The notes under the pieces: model-generated
The model's database searches: none
Told to the model about the DNA's origin: nothing
Seen by the model: the letters and a program-made list of their open reading frames with translations, nothing else
From: Bolinopsis microptera
Lineage: Eukaryota; Ctenophora; Tentaculata; Lobata; Bolinopsidae
DNA length: 64,000 nucleotides
Reading direction: 5' to 3'
Assembly (NCBI RefSeq): GCF_026151205.1
Contig: NC_087081.1
Location: forward strand, 12,668,340-12,732,339
Translations under genes and position numbers: made by a program
In this document: one piece after another, positions 1 to 13,200 of the stretch
Position numbering within the stretch: the stretch's first letter is position 1
How the letters are laid out: the number at the start of each line of letters is the position of its first letter

Positions 1-3000
1 TTTGCACCACTTGTTAAACGATTATCTCAAGGTAAAAACTAACCTAACTAATTAATTATATGCTAATATGTTAATTGTATGCTCTAGCTTTCTTCTATAT
101 ATACTGGATTTTATTTTAGATATAATATTACCATGGTTACAGGTGACTGGTTCACGTCCCGTACCTCTGCCTGTGGTCTGTACGCAGCGTGTTACCCTCA
201 TGTCAGTGTGGCACTGAAAACTGAACTCAGAATGTGAGTAGTACTCTAGTTTTATAAATTATCAAAATATATCTTGAAATTTATCATGAGTTATACAACT
301 AATTACAAAGTAAAACTGAAAACTCTTGTCCTAAAATTGTATTTCTACAGGATGTTTAAGTGTCTGTGTACTGACGATACTCCAATGGTGAGACGAGCTG
401 CTGCCAGTAAAATAGGGGTGAGTTTTAGTACCTTATTGTCACTTAATGATGTGGATTGTGGGTGCTGCCAAACATCCCACGATACATTTTTTTCTTGTTA
501 AGATTACTGTGACTGCAATAATCTTTACTTTCTTTCTTCAATTGGACAGTGTTTAGCATTACCTACCGTTGACTCAGCAATATCAGAGCTACATTACATC
601 TGAGTTATGTAGCGAGTGAACGGCCTGAACGCACAAGTTATATTTAAATTATCCACCAGGAGTTCGCTAAAGCAGTCGAGATGGAACATTTAAAAGGAGA
701 AGTAATTCCACTATTCAACTCTCTAGCTAACGATGAACAGGTAACACTAACAATTAACATATTCCTATATAGGGTATATAACAATTGTTTAAAACGAAGC
801 TATACTTTCTTACCATAAACTTCCAAGAGAATGCTTATTGCTTATGTAGCACAAGTTTATTTGATTTTGAAACTTTCGTTATCCTATTAAACGCCTAACC
901 ATCGTGTGATGATTTAATACCTCTTTCTAGATAATTTGTTGTTAACGCCCTCAAAGTTTTCTCAGGACAGTGTCAGACTGTTAGCAGTAGAAGCAGGAAT
1001 AACGATAGCTGGTCTACTTACAGAGAGTGATATTGAGACCCTTCTCTTACCCATGTTCAGGTATGTTGAAACTTTGGTAACATTCTACTCACTACTTGTT
1101 GGTGGGAATCATAGCCAGCTTGGTAGAGTCGCGTAGAAACCATGTTTTGGTTATTTTTTTTCAATTGTAATATTTTCAACCAAGATGACAGTACTAGACT
1201 AGTTTTCTAAACCTGCTAAGAAACTATTTAGTGATATCACCAAACGTCTCTGGTCACTAACAGTTAACTTCTTAGGAGTGCAGCGTCAGATAAGAGCTGG
1301 AGAGTGAGGTTCATGATAGCAGACAAGTTTATCGAGCTACAGAGAGCAGTTGGCCCTACTATTACTAAAAATCATCTTGTATTCCACTTTTCTGGTCTGT
1401 TGAAAGATGTAGAGGCTGAAGTGAGGGCATCTGCTGCTAACAAAATTAAAGGTTTGTTACGGTGTACCACATGTTTTGGATTGATCTTCGTTTTAATAAA
1501 TTTGTACACTTTACTTGAAGTTTGATACATTCGCTGATTTCAGTTATATATAAGCAAACTACCTCTCACTATAACTACATTATACATTCATTTTTATTAT
1601 TTCAGAATTCTGTACCAACTTGCCGGATGATATCCAAGAAGCTGTTATAATGCCTAATATTCTTCCCGCTGTTAAAGTCAGTATATTTCTCTTTAACAAT
1701 TATTTTCTGCCCTATCTTTAATTCAGATATCTTCTTGTTTGAATTAACACGTGACTCGTTAACTGACTAATAAGACCCAATGTTGTTTTACCATGGTAAC
1801 ATAACAATACACCTCTCAGGAATTAGTATGTGATACGAACCAGCACGTGAAAGCCGCCCTAGCCTCAGTGATAATGGGACTTAGCCCCATAATGGGTAAA
1901 GATAACACAATCCAGCACTTACTCCCACTATTCCTGATCCTACTCAAGGACGAGCATTCCGATGTCAGACTCAATATTATCTCCAATCTGGACAGTGTCA
2001 ATAAGGTAACCGTGACTTCCTTTCATGTTAAACAACTTTCTCTAGAGCATTCTTAATAAATCCAATTTACAATTCTAACGTGGAAATTTAAAAGCTCTAA
2101 TATCAAATCGAAAATATCATCCTTAAATCCTAACACGAGCAGCAAAAAATAACCTCCCATAATAAAATGTGCATTGTTCAGGTGATAGGAATTCACCAGT
2201 TGTCACAGTCACTTCTCCCCGCTATTGTGGAACTCGCGGAGGACCCTAAATGGAGGGTTCGATTAGCTATTATCGAACACATGCCTCTTCTCGCTGAGCA
2301 GCTCGGTAAGTTTGGATTTGATAGAGTGCATGAAATGCTGTTGGATATTGTATGCTTGAAATTATCTCCCCGATCTATATTTTGTACTTTTATTGGAGGA
2401 ACTTGTAAAGTCACTCAAAGACAGAATTGCACAGCTATCCGGTGAATGAATTGTTCGTTTTTTGTAAAGTTTGTGATTAATGTGTTTGATAAACTTACCA
2501 AAATGAAAGAGTTACAGAGCAAGTAGAACAATTGACATTCTGCATAAAATCTATGGACTAACCTAATCGATGAATAAAACTGAAGAGGCGATGAGAATAA
2601 AGCATTTATACGTAACTTGTTAGTGACCTCTTAGTAGCTTGTTAACGACCTGTTAGTATTTTAGTAGCTAGTTAGTAATCTGTTTGTAACTCATTAGTAA
2701 CTAACTGTTAGTTAATTGTTAGTGACTTGTTTGTAGCTTGTAAGTGCCCTGTTAGCAACCTATTGGTAACTTGTTAGTAACCTGTAAGTAACTTGTTAGT
2801 AACCTGTAAGTAACTTGTTAGTGATCTGTTAGTGATCTGTTAGTAACCTGTTAGTAAGGGGGGGGGGGGGGGGTCCAAGGGGAACTTTGGGAAAGTCCCC
2901 CAAGATTTCTGAAGTTCCCCAAAAAAAAGTTCCCCAAAACTCCCCAAAATTCCCCAAAATTATTCAAAATCATTCAAAATTATTCAAAATTTCTCTAATA

Positions 3001-5748
3001 TACATTAATACCCATTAATGTTAACATGTATGTTATTATAAGGTATAATCTTAACTTACTTGTTGATACTTGCAGCATGATAATTTTTTGGCATGATAAT
3101 TTTTTGGGGAACTTTGGGGAATTTTGCGGAACTTTCTGAAGTTCCCCAAAAAAAAGTTCCCCAAAATTCCCCAAAATTATTTGTTTCATTGATAATTTTT
3201 TGGGGAACTTTGGGAAAGTCCCCCAGGTTTTCTGAAGTTCCCCAAAAAAAGTTCCCCAAAACTCCCCAAAGTTCCCCTTGGACCCCCCCCCCCTAGTAAC
3301 CTGTCAGTAACCTGTTAGTAACCTGTTAGTTACCTGTCAGACGTCAGTAACATGTTAGTAACCTGTTAGTAACCTGTAAGTAACCTGTAAGTAATCTGTT
3401 AGTAACCTGTAAGTAACCTGTAAGTAACCTGTCAGTAACCTGTAAGTGAGTAGTGACCCCACACATAATAACTCGTGTTTTATTTGCAGCCCCACTGGGT
3501 AAGTAAGATTTACAGAATAACGCGAGTAGTGTTACCATGGTAACGAGTAAGTTACACGTATGTACGCTAAACACCCGCTAACAGCACTCCCTCTAGTGGC
3601 CCTGATTTCGGAATTACCTTATTCTTGGAAATTAATTCAGCAGTTTGAAAACTCTACTTTCTTTTCGTTTGATTTCTTCAGGGGTAACATGGTCTATTTC
3701 GATCTGAAATAAACTTGACCGGAGCATTTTTCGCACAATTTTGTTTCTGGGAATAAGGTACTCCAAAAAAGTTTAAAATATGCATGCCAAGTCCCTCCCC
3801 GTCCAGTATAGTGACTATACCCCACTGTTCATTGCAGGTGTTCAGTTTTAATGCAATTAACCAATTAATTAATTTACTGATTAATAAGCTGCTGTTTGCA
3901 GGAGTTGAGTTTTTCGACGAGAAATTGAACTCACTATGTATGAGCTGGTTAGTCGATGGAGTGTTCGCTATCAGGTCCGCTGCTACTTCTAACCTCAAGA
4001 AACTTGTCTCTATATTCGGCCTGGAGTGGGCTCAAGTTAGTTAACCTCAATTTTTTTAAATCTCACACTTCATTTTACTTCTAGAGATCTGATGGTGCCT
4101 AGAAGAGCAGTCCTTTAACTAGCTTCTCCTTCAGAACACAGTAATAACCAAAGTCCTGTCCATGGCCCGAGACCCCAACTACTTGCACCGAATGACGACC
4201 TTGTTCGCTATAAACGTGTTAGCAGAGGTGTGTCCTCCTGATGTAATCTCCAAGTTCATGGTCCCAGTTATCTCCAACCTGGCTGCTGATGCTGTCCCCA
4301 ATGTCAGGTTCAACGTCGCTAAAACTATGGCGCTCATTGTTCCGAGTCTTGATGCGCAGTGAGTATTAGTAACCATAGTTACCTGTTACAGTTACCTGTT
4401 ACAGTTACCTGTTACAGTTACATGTTACAGTTACCTGTTACAGTTACCTGTTACAGTTACCTGTTACAGTTACCTGTTACAGTTACCTGTTACAGTTGCC
4501 TGTTACAGTTACCTGTTACAGTCTAGGACTTCGCTCTACCTTTAATACCCCTGCAGATCTTTCTGACTCCTTTATGTTTACATGCTCCTTAAATAATAAT
4601 AATAATAATTTTTAACTCGTATATTGGGTAGATTGAGTATTTATTATGGATTTTATATTGTTGTTAGCCCTGCTGATTTGTGTATTAGTAATGATTACCT
4701 ATCTGATGGACTACGGTATATACAGTTGATGGTAGTTTTCTCTTATTTTTCTTCTCTTGCTCTGCAAGCCCTGATTCTTGTATAAACATATTGTTTGATA
4801 TAATATTGTATATTTTTGTATTGATTGTGGTATTTTGTGTGCCAGATTCAGCAATGGGTTCTTGCTGAATCACTGTATATTACACTATGTGACTAGTCCC
4901 TTTGATCCATCTCTTGCCCTGCAAGCCCTGTTTCTTGTCTATACAGCATATAATTATCATGTATCACATTGTAGTATGTAATAAACATTTGTAGTAGAGT
5001 AGGATTGTTTGAATTTCTTTTTGCTATGTTTTATAATATTTATTTGTATAATTTGTGAGTGTTTCTCCCGCTTTTCTTCCCTTGTGCAGCAAGCCCTGTC
5101 TCTTGTAAAAACAACCTTGAAAGTTTTGTAGATACATATAGTTTCTACACCTTTATCCTCTGGTCCCTAGGGTCAGCTGATCCCGGGCCAGAGGAAAACT
5201 ACCGACTGCCAAGGTCTGACGCCTAGGCAGTCGAGACCTCTTATTGAGACCCTTTATAATAATAATAAATACAACTTTTATAAACCGCCTTATAGCTAAA
5301 TCATATAACTCGATATAATTTAATCCTGGAGATAAACTCCAGTGCTTTCTAAAGCGGCTCTTACATTAACTGAGCTTAGTTTAATTGAAAATTAGACATG
5401 ACAAGTTCATTTTACCTATGTAAATGCAAAATCAATCAAATGCTAGAGAAAAGAAGTATGTTTTGACTGTACACTTTAATTTAATGTATCCCAGGACTGT
5501 AGAGTTCCAAATCAAGCCCTGTCTTTCCAAGCTATATGACGACGAGGATATGGACGTCAAATATTTTGCCCATGAAGCATTAGGTGAGTAATATCATGCA
5601 TTTACTGTTCATTTGGTGGATTTCAGCTAATTAACTTCCATTATAAGTTCTTGTTTTAAACCAGACACTAAGTACATTTTACATTGCTTCAAGAAATGAT
5701 AGCAGGATTGAACACTAACTGTTTGTACCTTCAGTTCTCTGCCACTAA
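1..5748 (+). CDS. PPP2R1A: PP2A scaffold subunit A (PR65), 5'-partial, 13 exons in window
   Basis: Structural A subunit of protein phosphatase 2A, a HEAT-repeat solenoid that holds the catalytic and regulatory B subunits. Exons: 1-31, 143-233, 351-417, 660-740, 966-1060, 1276-1451, 1606-1676, 1820-2005, 2182-2305, 3902-4035, 4135-4358, 5495-5583, 5735-5748. All junctions are GT..AG and phases agree, giving about 460 residues and a TAA stop at 5746. The family is about 589 residues, so roughly the first 129 lie left of the window. Hallmarks seen: [123 protein letters not shown] and [10 protein letters not shown] near the C-terminus. The tail reads EALVLCH instead of the vertebrate EALTVLSLA. 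The introns hold repeats listed separately. The gene looks intact, and the identity is near certain; the choice between A-alpha and A-beta is not meaningful outside vertebrates. Confidence 0.97.
2597..3470. repeat. Degenerate TTAGTAACCTG minisatellite in PR65 intron
   Basis: The intron between exons 2182-2305 and 3902-4035 is full of an 11-bp unit close to TTAGTAACCTG, with variants carrying GTAAG or GTGATC. The array runs from about 2597 to 2857 and resumes from 3294 to about 3450. The poly-G-ended element at 2858-3293 interrupts it. Confidence 0.85.
2858..3293. mobile_element. Poly-G-ended inverted-repeat element (MITE-like), 436 bp
   Basis: Both ends are the same sequence in opposite orientation: a run of G, then TCCAAGGGGAACTTTGGG. 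It closes with CCCAAAGTTCCCCTTGGA and a run of C. Inside are several copies, in both orientations, of short GAAGTTCCCCAAAA-type motifs, so the whole element can fold on itself. Flanks read ..TAGTAA before and ..CTAGTAAC after. A duplicated target (about TAGTAA) is possible but cannot be told apart from the surrounding TTAGTAACCTG array. No coding capacity was seen. The open frames crossing it on both strands are artefacts of the repeats. Confidence 0.75.
4381..4522. repeat. 13-bp minisatellite at a PR65 donor site
   Basis: About 11 head-to-tail copies of ACCTGTTACAGTT with few mismatches. The array starts about 22 bp past the donor of exon 4135-4358. Confidence 0.92.
4730..5130. repeat. Three diverged copies of a ~160-bp intronic repeat
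   Basis: Blocks containing CTGCAAGCCCTG or GCAGCAAGCCCTG, followed by TTCTTGT or CTCTTGT and an AT-rich tail, recur near 4763, 4916 and 5087. This is a spacing of roughly 155-170 bp inside the PR65 intron between 4358 and 5495. No coding potential was seen. Confidence 0.6.
5155..5275 (+). mobile_element. SINE-like structured element with (TAA)n tail
   Basis: A GC-richer block in an AT-rich intron. It has two strong stems (CCTCTGG with CCAGAGG; GACTGCC with GGCAGTC) and ends in repeated TAA. A compact structured body with a short 3' microsatellite tail is typical of SINEs. No clear pol III A box was found, so the class is a guess. Confidence 0.4.
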
Positions 5749-5823
5749 GAGGAGACACGAACTTCATCCTGACGACACCACACTGCTGATCATCTCAGTT
5801 TAGAACTAGATTCCCCCTCAACT

Positions 5824-5909
5824 GAGAGTCACGTGTCCGCCCACGTGTCTGCCCACGTGTCTGCTGACTGGTCACGTGGTACCTGATAACAGTATATTGT
5901 GTGCACGTG
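5824..5909. promoter_or_regulatory. Five CACGTG E-boxes in the PR65 3' UTR
   Basis: CACGTG occurs at 5830, 5842, 5854, 5873 and 5904. The first three lie in a 12-bp repeat of the form CCACGTGTCTGC. They sit 80-160 bp past the stop codon and before the poly(A) signal. CACGTG is the core bound by bHLH-zip factors such as USF, MYC/MAX and TFE. Whether this is an enhancer, a downstream promoter or chance expansion is unknown. Confidence 0.6.
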
Positions 5910-5958
5910 TGTAACTAGCATAACTGTTTCCATATCATTGTGAAGAAATGGAGACATT

Positions 5959-5964
5959 AATAAA
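5959..5964 (+). terminator. Polyadenylation signal AATAAA of the PR65 gene
   Basis: A canonical AATAAA lies 211 bp past the TAA stop at 5746, the first good candidate on this strand. Confidence 0.75.
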
Positions 5965-5989
5965 GAGACAGGACGATCCGGGATTTGCT

Positions 5990-7230
5990 GTTTTTCATTA
6001 AAACTTTTTTAACAAACTTAAAATAGAAAAAATGCGCGCTGTATAATATGTTTGCTGCACCTCTAGGGCGGGGTGACCCCTCTTCTCCTCCCCAAATCCG
6101 GGGTGGGGGACCGGGGTGCCTCCAAAATCTAATGTTTTGAAACAAGTTGCAACATTGAAATACCTACGTTGTAAGTCAATGTTTAATGTTTACTAGCCTC
6201 TCATTTAGTTTCTATTTTCGATATATTTAAGCACTAAGCAGCTTTACCCCCGAGAGAGCGATATAATTACTTTTCTACTATTATAAGTTAATTAGTATAG
6301 ATGATTAATTAATCGCTTAATTAATCTACTTTGAAAGCCAGTCTGTTTTTTGAATTTCCTTAACTTGTGCTGAAGGCTATATAACCAAAGAGTAGTCACG
6401 TGACTAGAATGCAGCCCTTAGCTTTGATTGGTATGTTTGAGTCACGTGTTCGAAAAACAGTTCTCTGATTGGCCGTATTAACTTACATACCAAATTGATC
6501 GCTGTTCACATATTTATATCAAATTGATGTTTGGAAATTAACTTGAGTCTACAATATTACTTGTTTAAAAGAATATGTGCTATTTTACTGAATTAAAAAA
6601 TCATTCGCGAACTAATTACAATTCCGCTATACTCTCTTGGAGTTGAAGGAAAGTCAAAATAATTACCATGAAAAAGAGTGTGGGGCTCTTAAAGGGGCCG
6701 GGGGGGGTCTTCATCAAAATTCTCTCGAAATCGACTTTATAGTTGTTTCTGATAGATGGGAGTGATATCTATCAGCTGCTTTTGGTCCCATGGAAAAATA
6801 TTGTTCCTAGCCGAAATGATCGCCGGTTTAAGGTCAGCGCTTATGTGTAATTGTATTGCGCGAGCGATTTTCAATCGCAAATTCTGAATATTGAGTCTAA
6901 AAATCTATCTTCTCCCACATTTTTTGAGCAATCACCCTGAAACTTTTAGGATATGTTCTAGGGACCATTTAGAAGAGATCAATCATACAAAATTTTGAGA
7001 TAGGCCTTTAAATATTTTTTATTCAATTTTGAAAATCTTGGACCTCAAAAAATCGTAAAAAAACGTTAAAAAACGGCCCCCTTAAAAGTCATGTCAATAA
7101 TGCCGCCACTTTAATACTGGGCTTAACTGTTGCTGTAATCCTCGTCTTTAAAAGCAACATGGCCCTCCACGAGCTATTTGCAGATTCTACACAGAATAGA
7201 ATCATGATCGGGAAACATAATAGGGCAACA
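5990..7230. other. Intergenic region with E-box/CCAAT pair and one MITE
   Basis: No convincing coding region. It includes CACGTG at 6397 (inside GTCACGTGAC) and 6443, with inverted CCAAT boxes (ATTGG) near 6427 and 6466. That looks like a promoter, but no gene follows on either strand before the satellite. The probable MITE is at 6686-7088. Confidence 0.5.
6686..7088. mobile_element. Probable MITE with CTYTTAARGGGGCCG ends
   Basis: CTCTTAAAGGGGCCG at 6686-6700 is matched at 13 of 15 positions by the reverse complement of 7074-7088. The interior is noncoding. No clear target-site duplication was seen. Confidence 0.45.
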
Positions 7231-10200
7231 TTTGACAACAGCTTTCTGCTGTGAGCTTCCTCCGACCGAAATCAAACTTCCAGCACCTCAATCGTGTCAA
7301 ATAGGGTCTAATAGACTGACTAAATGGTTGCGGGTGAGATATTCATTCAAAATTATAAAATTTCGGTCCTGGAAATTTCATCTTCAAAAACTGAAATGGG
7401 ACAGAAATTGGGACAGTATGATTTTTCAATTTTCATCCGGATTTTGACTTCCAATACCCCAATTTGGTTTCGAACCATCATCAATTAACTGACCAATTGG
7501 TCTCTGAGCAAAAAATCCACCCAATCTGTCAAATTTGTGTTCAGAAAGTTTCATATTTTAAAATGGGACAGAAGTTGGAAAATATGAATTTTCGTTTTGT
7601 TAAGCTTTCTTCAGTGAGCTTCCTCCGACCGAAATCAAACTTTCAGCAGCTCAGTTGTGTCAAATAGGGTCTATTGTTGACTGACTATAACTAATTGGTT
7701 GCAGGTGAGAAATTCAGTCAAAACTGTAAAATTTCGGCCCTGGAAATTTCAGCTACAAAAACTGAAAATGGGACAGAGTATGGGACAGTATGATTTTCCA
7801 ATTTTTTTAGAGATTATGACTTCCAGTACCCCGATTTGGTTTTATACCATCATCAATTAACTGACTAATTGGTCTGTGGGCAAAAATTTCATCCAATCTG
7901 TCAAATGTGTGTTCAGAAATTTTCATGTCTGAAAATGGGACAGAGTTTTGAAAATACAACTTTTCGTTTTGTTAAGATTTCTGATGTGAGCTTCCTCCGA
8001 TCCGAATCAAAATTCTAACACCTCAATCCTGTCATTTGGGATCTATAGTTGACTGACTAATTGGTTGCAGGTCAGAAATTCGGTCGAAACTGTAAAATTT
8101 CGGCCCTGGAAATTTCAGCTTCAAAAACTGAAAATGGGACAGAGTATGGGACAGTATGATTTTCCAATTTTCTTCGAGATTTTGACTTCCAGTACCCCAA
8201 TATGGTTTCATACCATCATCAATTAACTGACTAATTGGTCTGTGGGCAAAAATTTCATCCAATCTGTCAAATGTGTGTTCAGAAAGTTTCATATTTTAAA
8301 ATGGGACAGAAGTTGGAAGATATGAATTTTCGTTTTGTTAAGCTTTCTTCTGTGAGCTTCCTCCGACTGAAATCAAACTTTCAGCACCTCAGTTGTGTCA
8401 AATAGGGTCTATTGTTGACTGACTAATTGGTTGCAGGTCAGAAATTCGGTCGAAACTGTAAAATTTCGGCCCTGGAAATTTCAGCTTCAAAAACTGAAAA
8501 TGGGACAGAGTATGGGACAGTATGATTTTCCAATTTTTTTAGAGATTTTGACTTCCAGTACCCCAATTTGGTTTCATACCATCATCAATTAACTGACTAA
8601 TTGGTCTGTGGGCAAAAATTTCATCCAATCTGTCAAATGTGTGTTCAGAAAGTTTCATATCTGAAAATGGGACAGAGTTTTGAAAATACAACTTTTCGTT
8701 TTGTTAAGATTTCTGCTGTGAGCTTCCTCCGATCCGAATCAAACTATCAGCGCCTCGATCGTGTCATTTGGGGTCTATAGTTGGCTGACTAATTGGTTGC
8801 AGGTCAGAAATTCGGTCGAAACTGTAAAATTTCGGCCCTGGAAATTTCAGCTTCAAAAACTGAAAATGGGACAGAGTATGGGACAGTATGATTTTCCAAT
8901 TTTTTTAGAGATTTTGACTTCCAGTACCCCAATTTGGTTTCATACCATCATCAATTAACTGACTAATTGGTCTGTGGGCAAAAATTTCATCCAATCTGTC
9001 AAATGTGTGTTCCGAAATTTTCATATCTGAAAATGGGACAGAGGTTTAAAATACAACTTTTCGTTTTGTTAAGATTTCTGCTGTGAACTTCCTCCGATCC
9101 GAATCAAACTTCCAGCGCCTCAATCGTTTCATTTGGGGTCTATAGTTGACTGACTAATTGGTTGCAGGTCAGAAATTCGGTCGAAACTGTAAAATTTCGG
9201 CCCTGGAAATTTCAGCTTCAAAAACTGAAAATGGGACAGAGTATGGGACAGTATGATTTTCCAATTTTTTTAGAGATTTTGACTTCCAGTACCCCAATTT
9301 GGTTTCATACCATCATCAATTAACTGACTAATTGGTCTGTGGGCAAAAATTTCATCCAATCTGTCAAATGTGTGTTCAGAAATTTTCATATCTGAAAATG
9401 GGACAGAGGTTTAAAATACAACTTTTCGTTTTGTTAAGATTTCTGCTGTGAACTTCCTCCGATCCGAATCAAAATTCTAACACCTCAATCCTGTCATTTG
9501 GGATCTATAGTTGACTGACTAATTGGTTGCAGGTCAGAAATTCGGTCGAAACTGTAAAATTTCGGCCCTGGAAATTTCAGCTTCAAAAACTGAAAATGGG
9601 ACAGAGTATGGGACAGTATGATTTTCCAATTTTCTTCGAGATTTTGGCTTCCAGTACCCCAATTTGGTTTCATACCATCATCAATTAACTGACTAATTGG
9701 TCTGTGGGCAAAAATTTCATCCAATCTGTCAAATGTGTGTTCAGAAATTTTCATATCTGAAAATGGGACAGAGTTTTGAAAATACAACTTTTCGTTTTGT
9801 TAAGATTTCTGCTGTGAGCTTCCTCCGATCCGAATCAAAATTCTAACACCTCAATCCTGTCATTTGGGATCTATAGTTGATTGACTAATTGGTTGCAGGT
9901 CAGAAATTCGGTCGAAACTGTAAAATTTCGGCCCTGGAAATTTCAGCTTCAAAAACTGAAAATGGGACAGAGTATGGGACAGTATGATTTTCCAATTTTT
10001 TTAGAGATTTGGACTTCCAGTACCCTAATTTGGTTTCATACCATCATTAATTAACTGACTAATTGGTCTGTGGGCAAAAATTTCATCCAATCTGTAAAAT
10101 GTGAGTTCAGAAATTTTAATATCTGAAAATGGGACAGAGTTTTGAAAATACAACTTTTCGTTTTGTTAAGATTTCTGCTGTGAGCTTCCTCCGATCCGAA

Positions 10201-13200
10201 TCAAACTTCCAGCGCCTCGATCGTTTCATTTGGGGTCTATAGTTGACTGACTAATTGGTTGCAGGTCAGAAATTCGGTCGAAACTGTAAAATTTCGGCCC
10301 TGGAAATTTCAGCTTCAAAAACTGAAAATGGGACAGAGTATGGGACAGTATGATTTTCCAATTTTTTTAGAGATTTTGACTTCCAGTACCCCAATTTGGT
10401 TTCATACCATCATCAATTAACTGACTAATTGGTCTGTGGGCAAAAATTTCATCCAATCTGTCAAATGTGTGTTCAGAAATTTTCATATCTGAAAATGGGG
10501 CAGAGGTTTAAAATACAACTTTTCGTTTTCTGCTGTGAACTTCCTCCGATCCGAATCAAAATTCTAACACGTCAATCCTGTCATTTGGGATCTATAGTTG
10601 ACTGACTAATTGGTTGCAGGTCAGAAATTCGGTCGAAACTGTAAAATTTCGGCCCTGGAAATTTCAGCTTCAAAAACTGAAAATGGGACCGAGTATGGGA
10701 CAGTATGATTTTCCAATTTTTTTAGAGATTTTGACTTCCAGTACCCCAATTTGGTTTCATACCATCATCAATTAACTGACTAATTGGTCTGTGGGCAAAA
10801 ATTCCATCCAATTTGTCAAATGTGTGTTCAGAAATTTTCATATCTGAAAATGGGACAGAGTTTTGAAAATACAACTTTTCGTTTTGTTAAGATTTCTGCT
10901 GTGAGTTTCCTCCGACCTGAATCAAACTTCCAGCGCCTCGATCGTGTCATTTGGGGTCTATAGTTTACTGACTAATTGGTTGCAGGTCAGAAATTCGGTC
11001 GAAACTGTAAAATTTCGGCCCTGGAAATTTCAGCTTCAAAAACTGAAAATGGGACAGAGTATGGGACAATATGATTTTCCAACTTTTTTAGAGATTTCGA
11101 CTTCCAGTACCCCAATATGGTTTCATACCATCATCAATTAACTGACTAATTGGTCTGTGGGCAAAAATTCCATCCAATCTGTCAAATGTGTGTTCAGAAA
11201 TTTTCATATCTGAAAATGGGACAGAGTTTTGAAAATACAACTTTTCGTTTTGTTAAGATTTCTGCTGTGAGCTTCCTCCGATCCGAATCAAAATTCTAAC
11301 ACCTCAATCCTGTCATTTGGGATCCATAGTTGACTGACTAATTGGTTGCAGGTCAGAAATTCGGTCGAAACTGTAAAATTTCGGCCCTGGAAATTTCAGC
11401 TTCAAAAACTGAAAATGGGACAGAGTATGGGACAGTATGATTTTCCAATTTTCTTCGAGATTTTGACTTCCAGTACCCCAATTTGGTTTCATACAATCAT
11501 CAATTAACTGACTTATTGGTCTGTGGGCAAAAATTTCATCCAATTTGTCAAATGTGTGTTCAGAAATTTTCATATCTGAAAATGGGACAGAGTTTTGAAA
11601 ATACAAATTTTTCGTTTTGTTATGATTTCTGTTGTGAGTTTCCTCCGACCTGAATCAAACTTCCAGCGCCTCGATCGTGTCATTTGGGGACTATAGATGA
11701 CTGACTAATTGGTTGCAGGTCAGAAATTCGGTCGAAACTGTAAAATTTCGGCCCTGGAAATTTCAGCTTCAAAAACTGAAAATGGGACCGAGTATGGGAC
11801 AGTATGATTTTCCAATTTTTTTAGAGATTTTGACTTCCAGTACCCCAATTTGGTTTCATACCATCATCAATTAACTGACTAATTGGTCTGTGGGCAAAAA
11901 TTTCATCCAATCTGTCAAATGTGTGTTCAGAAATTTTCATATCTGAAAATGGGACAGAGTTTTGAAAATACAAATTTTTCGTTTTGTTATGATTTCTGTT
12001 GTGAGTTTCCTCCGACCTGAATCTAACTTCCAGCGCCTCGATCGTGTCATTTGGGGACTATAGATGACTGACTAATTGGTTGCAGGTCAGAAATTCGGTC
12101 GAAACTGTAAAATTTCGGCCCTGGAAATTTCAGCTTCAAAAACTGAAAATGGGACAGAGTATGGGACAGTATGATTTTCCAATTTTTTCGAGATTTTGAC
12201 TTCCAGTACCCCAATTTGGTTTCATACAATCATCAATTAACTGACTTATTGGTCTGTGGGCAAAAATTTCATCGAATTTGTCAAATGTGTGTTCAGAAAT
12301 TTTCATATCTGAAAATGGGACAGAGTTTTGAAAATACAACTTTTCGTTTTGTTAAGATTTCTGCTGTGAGCTTCCTCCGACCCGAATCAAACTATCAGCG
12401 CCTCGATCGTGTCATTTGGGGTCTATAGTTGACTGACTAATTGGTTGCAGGTAAGAAATTCGGTCGAAACTGTAAAATTTCGGCCCTGGAAATTTCAGCT
12501 TCAAAAATTGAAAATGGGACAGAGTATGGGACAGTATGATTTTCCAATTTTTTTAGAGATTTTGACTTCCAGTACCCCAATTTGGTTTCATACCATCATC
12601 AATTAACTGACTAATTGGTCTGTGGGCAAAAATTTCATCCAATCTGTCAAATGTGTGTTCAGAAATTTTCATATCTGAAAATGGGACAGAGTTTTGAAAA
12701 TACAAATTTTTCGTTTTGTTATGATTTCTGTTGTGAGTTTCCTCCGACCTGAATCAAACTTCCAGCGCCTCGATCGTGTCATTTGGGGACTATAGATGAC
12801 TGACTAATTGGTTGCAGGTCAGAAATTCGGTCGAAACTGTAAAATTTCGGCCCTGGAAATTTCAGCTTCAAAAACTGAAAATGGGACAGAGTATGGGACA
12901 GTATGATTTTCCAATTTTTTCGAGATTTTGACTTCCAGTACCCCAATTTGGTTTCATACAATCATCAATTAACTGACTTATTGGTCTGTGGGCAAAAATT
13001 TCATCGAATTTGTCAAATGTGTGTTCAGAAATTTTCATATCTGAAAATGGGACAGAGTTTTGAAAGTACAACTTTTCGTTTTGTTAAGATTTCTGCTGTG
13101 AGCTTCCTCCGACACGAATCAAACTATCAGCGCCTCGATCGTGTCATTTGGGGTCTATAGTTGACTGACTAATTGGTTGCAGGTCAGAAATTCGGTCGAA

